DNA of 7,380 nucleotides, from positions 1-7,380 of the forward strand of contig CAJOQA010000306.1 in the NCBI GenBank assembly GCA_905236465.1, read 5' to 3'. A program made the translations under genes and the position numbers. This document shows positions 4,911 to 7,380 of this stretch, piece after piece (the stretch's first letter is position 1; each line of letters opens with the position of its first letter). Below the pieces are notes generated by a model that did not search any database, had not been told where the DNA came from, and worked only from the letters and a program-made list of their open reading frames with translations. The stretch comes from an uncultured Treponema sp. (GTDB taxonomy: Bacteria > Spirochaetota > Spirochaetia > Treponematales > Treponemataceae).

Positions 4911-5312
4911 TTGGACACCATTCAAAAATTTTATTCAGATATAGAAAAAATAAAAAAACATGCCCGTGCCTCTTCTTCGTATAATGGAGAGGAAGTTTGC
5001 AAGGAGGTGTGCACTTTTTTTGAAAAAGAAAATAAAGCTATGCCTTCCCTTGCAAAATCTTTTTCTGACTATTGGATGCAAACTTATATCCTGAATAGCG
5101 CAGATTTAGAAAAGGAGCCAAGCAATGCAAGCATAGACAAACTTGCGGCAATGCAGTCGCTGCTAAATTCTTCTGATGAAAACACGGAATGTTTAACAGA
5201 TTCTGATTGGAAGGAACTTTGCTCACTTGTAAACTATGAAGCAGAAGACTTGCCCTTAGAAAATCTTTCTTTTATGATGTCACTTTTTCTTGAAAAGCAG
5301 GCACTAAAGTGA
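4911..5312 (+). CDS. Small acidic protein of unknown function, coupled to radical SAM gene
   Basis: A 133-aa protein with no signal peptide or membrane segment and a mainly helical look (IQKFYSDIEKIKKHARA at 4-20; EEVCKEVCTFFEKENKA at 27-43; ENLSFMMSLFLEKQALK at the end). It has four cysteines (30, 34, 94, 104) in no pattern I recognise, and several Trp/Tyr (SDYWMQTY, SDWKELC). I cannot name a family. The TTG start at 4911 is chosen because AGGAG (4897-4901) precedes it at nine bases and no better in-frame codon exists. Its stop overlaps the GTG of the next gene (GTGA), so it is probably translated together with the radical SAM protein and may be an accessory or substrate of it (inference). 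Confidence 0.78.
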   Translation: MDTIQKFYSDIEKIKKHARASSSYNGEEVCKEVCTFFEKENKAMPSLAKSFSDYWMQTYILNSADLEKEPSNASIDKLAAMQSLLNSSDENTECLTDSDWKELCSLVNYEAEDLPLENLSFMMSLFLEKQALK

Positions 5313-6313
5313 GCACTGACTATTACGAATCCTGCGGACAGTGCCCCAGACTTTGCAAAAGCGACAGGAATAAAAGTTTTGGCTTTTGCAAAGAAAGTTC
5401 TGCACTTCGCATTGCATCTGCCTGTCTGCACTTTGGAGAAGAACCGCCACTCACAGTTTTTAATGGCTCAGGGACTATATTTTTTACAGGTTGCACTTTG
5501 CGTTGTGCCTTTTGCCAGAACTATCAGATAAGCCAGCAGGGTATGGGGGCTGAAGTCAGCAGGGAAGACTTTGTAAAAATCTGCCTTGAACTGCAAAGAC
5601 TTGGAGCTGAAAACATAAACCTTGTTACAGGAAGTCATCACATTCCTCTTATAGCTGATTTTATTAGGGCTGCAAAAGATTCAGGACTAACCCTTCCAAT
5701 CGCTTGGAATTCATCTGCATACGAAAGCCTTGAAATGCTAGAGCTTTTATCAGGTCTGATTGACATTTGGCTTCCTGACTTAAAAACATTAAACCCCATG
5801 ATGAGCAGCGAGCTTTTTAAGGCAGAAGATTATCCTAGCGTTGCAAAAAAAGCAATACGCTATATGATTAGCACAAGTCCATTAAAGTTTTGTCAAGTAA
5901 AGGGAAAAGATGGTAGCAAAAAAGAGAAGATGCTTTCAGGCATAATAATCCGCCACCTTTTTTTGCCAGGAAGAATGGAAGACACGCATTTTACTTTGGA
6001 CTGGCTAAAAAAACACGCAGACGGCAAAGCCTGCATTTCCTTGATGTCCCAGTACACGCCTGTTCCATTTAAAGAAGGGCAAGCTAGTCTTGAGCAAAGA
6101 AACAAGTCTCTTTCTTCTTTTCAAAACCGCCTAGTTAATGAAGCAGAAGACAAGGAACTTAGAAAAATAATTGACTCTTACCAGTTTGAATACCTTTTCT
6201 ACCAAGACCTAAGTGATGATAGCTCTTGGCTTCCAGACTTTGCAAGAAAGCAACCCTTCAGTAATGAACTTGCAAAACCTATCTGGCATTGGAAAGATAA
6301 ATTCAGCATCTAA
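5309..6313 (+). CDS. PflX-type radical SAM protein (COG1313-like)
   Basis: A 334-aa radical SAM protein. The 4Fe-4S/SAM motif is GCTLRCAFCQNYQIS, with Cys62, Cys66 and Cys69. Before it lies a second cysteine set typical of this family (Cys9, Cys12, Cys16, Cys27: CGQCPRLC, then GFC) and the hallmark HFGEEPPLT with GSGTIFFTGC. Later segments LVTGSHHIPLI, IDIWLPDLKTLN, IIIRHLFLPG and SLMSQYTP follow the order known for PflX-like proteins. The family is annotated by its likeness to pyruvate formate-lyase activating enzymes, but its substrate is not established and no glycyl-radical enzyme is in view. The GTG start overlaps the preceding gene's stop by four bases. The length is slightly above the usual 300 or so residues, with a Lys-rich loop (KGKDGSKKEK) before the RHL motif. 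The gene converges on the LacI gene with seven bases between. Confidence 0.88.
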   Translation: MSTDYYESCGQCPRLCKSDRNKSFGFCKESSALRIASACLHFGEEPPLTVFNGSGTIFFTGCTLRCAFCQNYQISQQGMGAEVSREDFVKICLELQRLGAENINLVTGSHHIPLIADFIRAAKDSGLTLPIAWNSSAYESLEMLELLSGLIDIWLPDLKTLNPMMSSELFKAEDYPSVAKKAIRYMISTSPLKFCQVKGKDGSKKEKMLSGIIIRHLFLPGRMEDTHFTLDWLKKHADGKACISLMSQYTPVPFKEGQASLEQRNKSLSSFQNRLVNEAEDKELRKIIDSYQFEYLFYQDLSDDSSWLPDFARKQPFSNELAKPIWHWKDKFSI

Positions 6314-6320
6314 AAGTCGG

Positions 6321-7340
6321 CTAAAAATTGTGTATATCTGCGACAGATTCCCGCTCAATAAATTTTACCGGCAACCTGATTATTGAATAATCAGATATGC
6401 CGGCCATTGCGCTAGTCAATTTTTCTGCGCACACAGCCCCTATTTTTTCCCTGTCCTGCCTAAAGGTTGTTATTGCAGGGCTTGAGCAAGAAGCAATCAA
6501 AGAATCATCAAAACCAATTACCGAAATATCTTCCGGTACTTTTTTTTCAACTGAATGAAAATATTTTATTGCCCCCGCAGCCAATAAGTCAGATGCGCAA
6601 AAGACCGCCGTAAAATCAGGAGCCTTTTTTAACAATTTCTTTGCAGCCAAGAAGCCAGCATCCAATTCCCACTTAGCTGCATACACAACATAAGAAGCAT
6701 CGTATTTTATTCCTGCTCCCCTCAGCGCAATCTTATAGCCCTCTAACCTTTCCATAGTAGACGGGCAGTTTACGGTTTGGGGGCCACCCATAAAAGCAAT
6801 TTTTGTATGCCCCTTTGCAATTAGATATTCAGTCCCCTTTCTTGCGGCATCTGTATTTTCAGAGACAACGGTGCATATTCCCGGAATAAATTCATTTGAT
6901 GAAACGCAAGGCATTCCGGACTCAACTAAGTCAGAGACCTCCTTGTCAGTATAAATCGAATTTACAATCAAAAGGCCCTTGATATTTTTTTCCTTGCAAA
7001 AATCTATGTAGGAAAGATTTGGATTTGCTGTCTTAGAAAGAAAAATAAGATTGTAACCGTCACTTGCCATCCTTTTTTGAAAAGATTGCAGGATTCCAGA
7101 AAAAAGCGGATGCTCAAGCCCATTTGAAAAAGAACCCTCTTCTACAATTACGCCTATATACTTTGCCAGCAGATTGTCTGTCGCGTCGTTTACATCATCA
7201 AGTAAAAAACCCGTAAGTTTTGCCGCTAGAAAAACACGCTCTATTGAATCATTTCTAATTCCAGCCTTTCCAGAAAGAATGCGTGTTACCGTAGAGACAG
7301 ACAGACCTGTTATCTTTGCAATATCATAAAGTGTTACCAT
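6321..7340 (-). CDS. LacI-family transcriptional regulator
   Basis: A 339-aa regulator of full family length. The N-terminal HTH is TLYDIAKITGLSVSTVTRILSG (3-24), followed by the third helix (SIERVFLAAKLTGF). The hinge stretch (about 48-60, VNDATDNLLAK) departs from the usual NxxARxL pattern. From about residue 61 a periplasmic-binding-protein-like effector domain begins at YIGVIVEEG; later markers are KGHTKIAFMGGP, MERLEGYKIAL, AVFCASDLLAAGAIKYF and ISVIGFDDSLIAS, and the end LPVKFIERESV is typical of the family. The ligand is likely a sugar or similar small molecule, but it cannot be read from sequence. ATG7340 is the natural start, with only a weak AGGT before it. The target genes are probably upstream, outside the window. 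A palindromic site at 7350-7366 suggests autoregulation. Confidence 0.93.
   Translation of the reverse strand: MVTLYDIAKITGLSVSTVTRILSGKAGIRNDSIERVFLAAKLTGFLLDDVNDATDNLLAKYIGVIVEEGSFSNGLEHPLFSGILQSFQKRMASDGYNLIFLSKTANPNLSYIDFCKEKNIKGLLIVNSIYTDKEVSDLVESGMPCVSSNEFIPGICTVVSENTDAARKGTEYLIAKGHTKIAFMGGPQTVNCPSTMERLEGYKIALRGAGIKYDASYVVYAAKWELDAGFLAAKKLLKKAPDFTAVFCASDLLAAGAIKYFHSVEKKVPEDISVIGFDDSLIASCSSPAITTFRQDREKIGAVCAEKLTSAMAGISDYSIIRLPVKFIERESVADIHNF
6368..6403. repeat. Nested inverted repeat inside the 3' end of the LacI gene
   Basis: An outer arm CCGGCA (6368-6373) / TGCCGG (6398-6403) and an inner arm TGATTATT (6377-6384) / AATAATCA (6386-6393) around a single base, with unmatched bulges of three and four bases. 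It lies in codons for the normal family C-terminus (near IRLPVK). On the + strand it would lie in the 3' trailer of the radical SAM transcript, about 55 bases past its stop. No classic U-tract follows on either strand. Confidence 0.5.
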
Positions 7341-7349
7341 AAGACCTAC

Positions 7350-7366
7350 TTTAGGGCAGTCCTAAA
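7350..7366. promoter_or_regulatory. Candidate LacI-type operator
   Basis: The perfect inverted repeat TTTAGG-GCAGT-CCTAAA ends ten bases before the LacI start codon. Size and symmetry are like those of operators bound by LacI-family dimers, although the centre is not the common CG. As RNA it could also be a short hairpin before the start. Confidence 0.4.
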
Positions 7367-7380
7367 AACTGAAATTTCCC

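Noticed and set aside
5038..5431. Short minus-strand frames across the small acidic protein and radical SAM start
   Set aside because: Antisense to coupled genes with good start signals; no family resemblance.
5893..6105. 70-codon minus-strand frame inside the radical SAM gene
   Set aside because: Antisense to conserved family segments; no support.
1..7380. Insertion sequences, CRISPR arrays, tRNA or rRNA genes, phage or toxin-antitoxin genes
   Set aside because: No transposase, repeat-spacer pattern, cloverleaf or rRNA sequence seen. The XRE gene has no partner toxin and sits opposite a lipoprotein operon.

Overview
The window comes from an AT-rich bacterium. It is dense with acylated-lipoprotein signal peptides whose lipoboxes are loose (FCAC, LCSC, VISC, LLSC, LTGC). 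It also uses TTG and GTG starts and has many 4-17 nt gene overlaps. This style, together with the mix of genes, fits a spirochaete such as Treponema. That placement is an inference from protein style; no taxonomic marker such as rRNA is present.

Layout. (1) 121-504 (+): a short MGMT/alkyltransferase-like DNA-repair protein that keeps the PCHR active-site cysteine. (2) 501-570: two inverted repeats between convergent genes. (3) 573-4426 (-): a six-gene operon, read right to left, of five predicted lipoproteins (4426-3548, 3531-2404, 2372-1794, 1810-1406, 1393-1139) followed by a membrane-anchored WCPHC thioredoxin (1142-573). Spacing is 16 nt, 31 nt, -17 nt, 12 nt and -4 nt. A strong sigma70-type promoter (TTGAAA-17-TATAAT) lies upstream. 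(4) 4533-4844 (+): a divergent 103-aa XRE-type regulator. The shared intergenic region carries overlapping promoters flanked by two related AT-rich boxes about 62 bp apart, one just downstream of each predicted transcription start. (5) 4911-6313 (+): a small unknown acidic protein joined by a GTGA overlap to a PflX-type (COG1313-like) radical SAM protein, with its own promoter (TTGACT-17-TAAAAT). (6) 6321-7340 (-): a LacI-family regulator convergent with the radical SAM gene, with a candidate operator (TTTAGG-N5-CCTAAA) before its start.

The most interesting unit is the lipoprotein/thioredoxin operon with its divergent regulator. Two members (2372-1794 and 1810-1406) are tandem paralogues with an LPP20-like pattern, one shortened by an internal segment. 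The last lipoprotein is tiny and carries four cysteines besides the lipidated one. It overlaps the thioredoxin gene by ATGA, which suggests the thioredoxin acts on disulfides in its neighbour. The upstream lipoproteins (375 and 292 aa) match no family I can name. The whole looks like an uncharacterised envelope module; its function is not visible from sequence alone.
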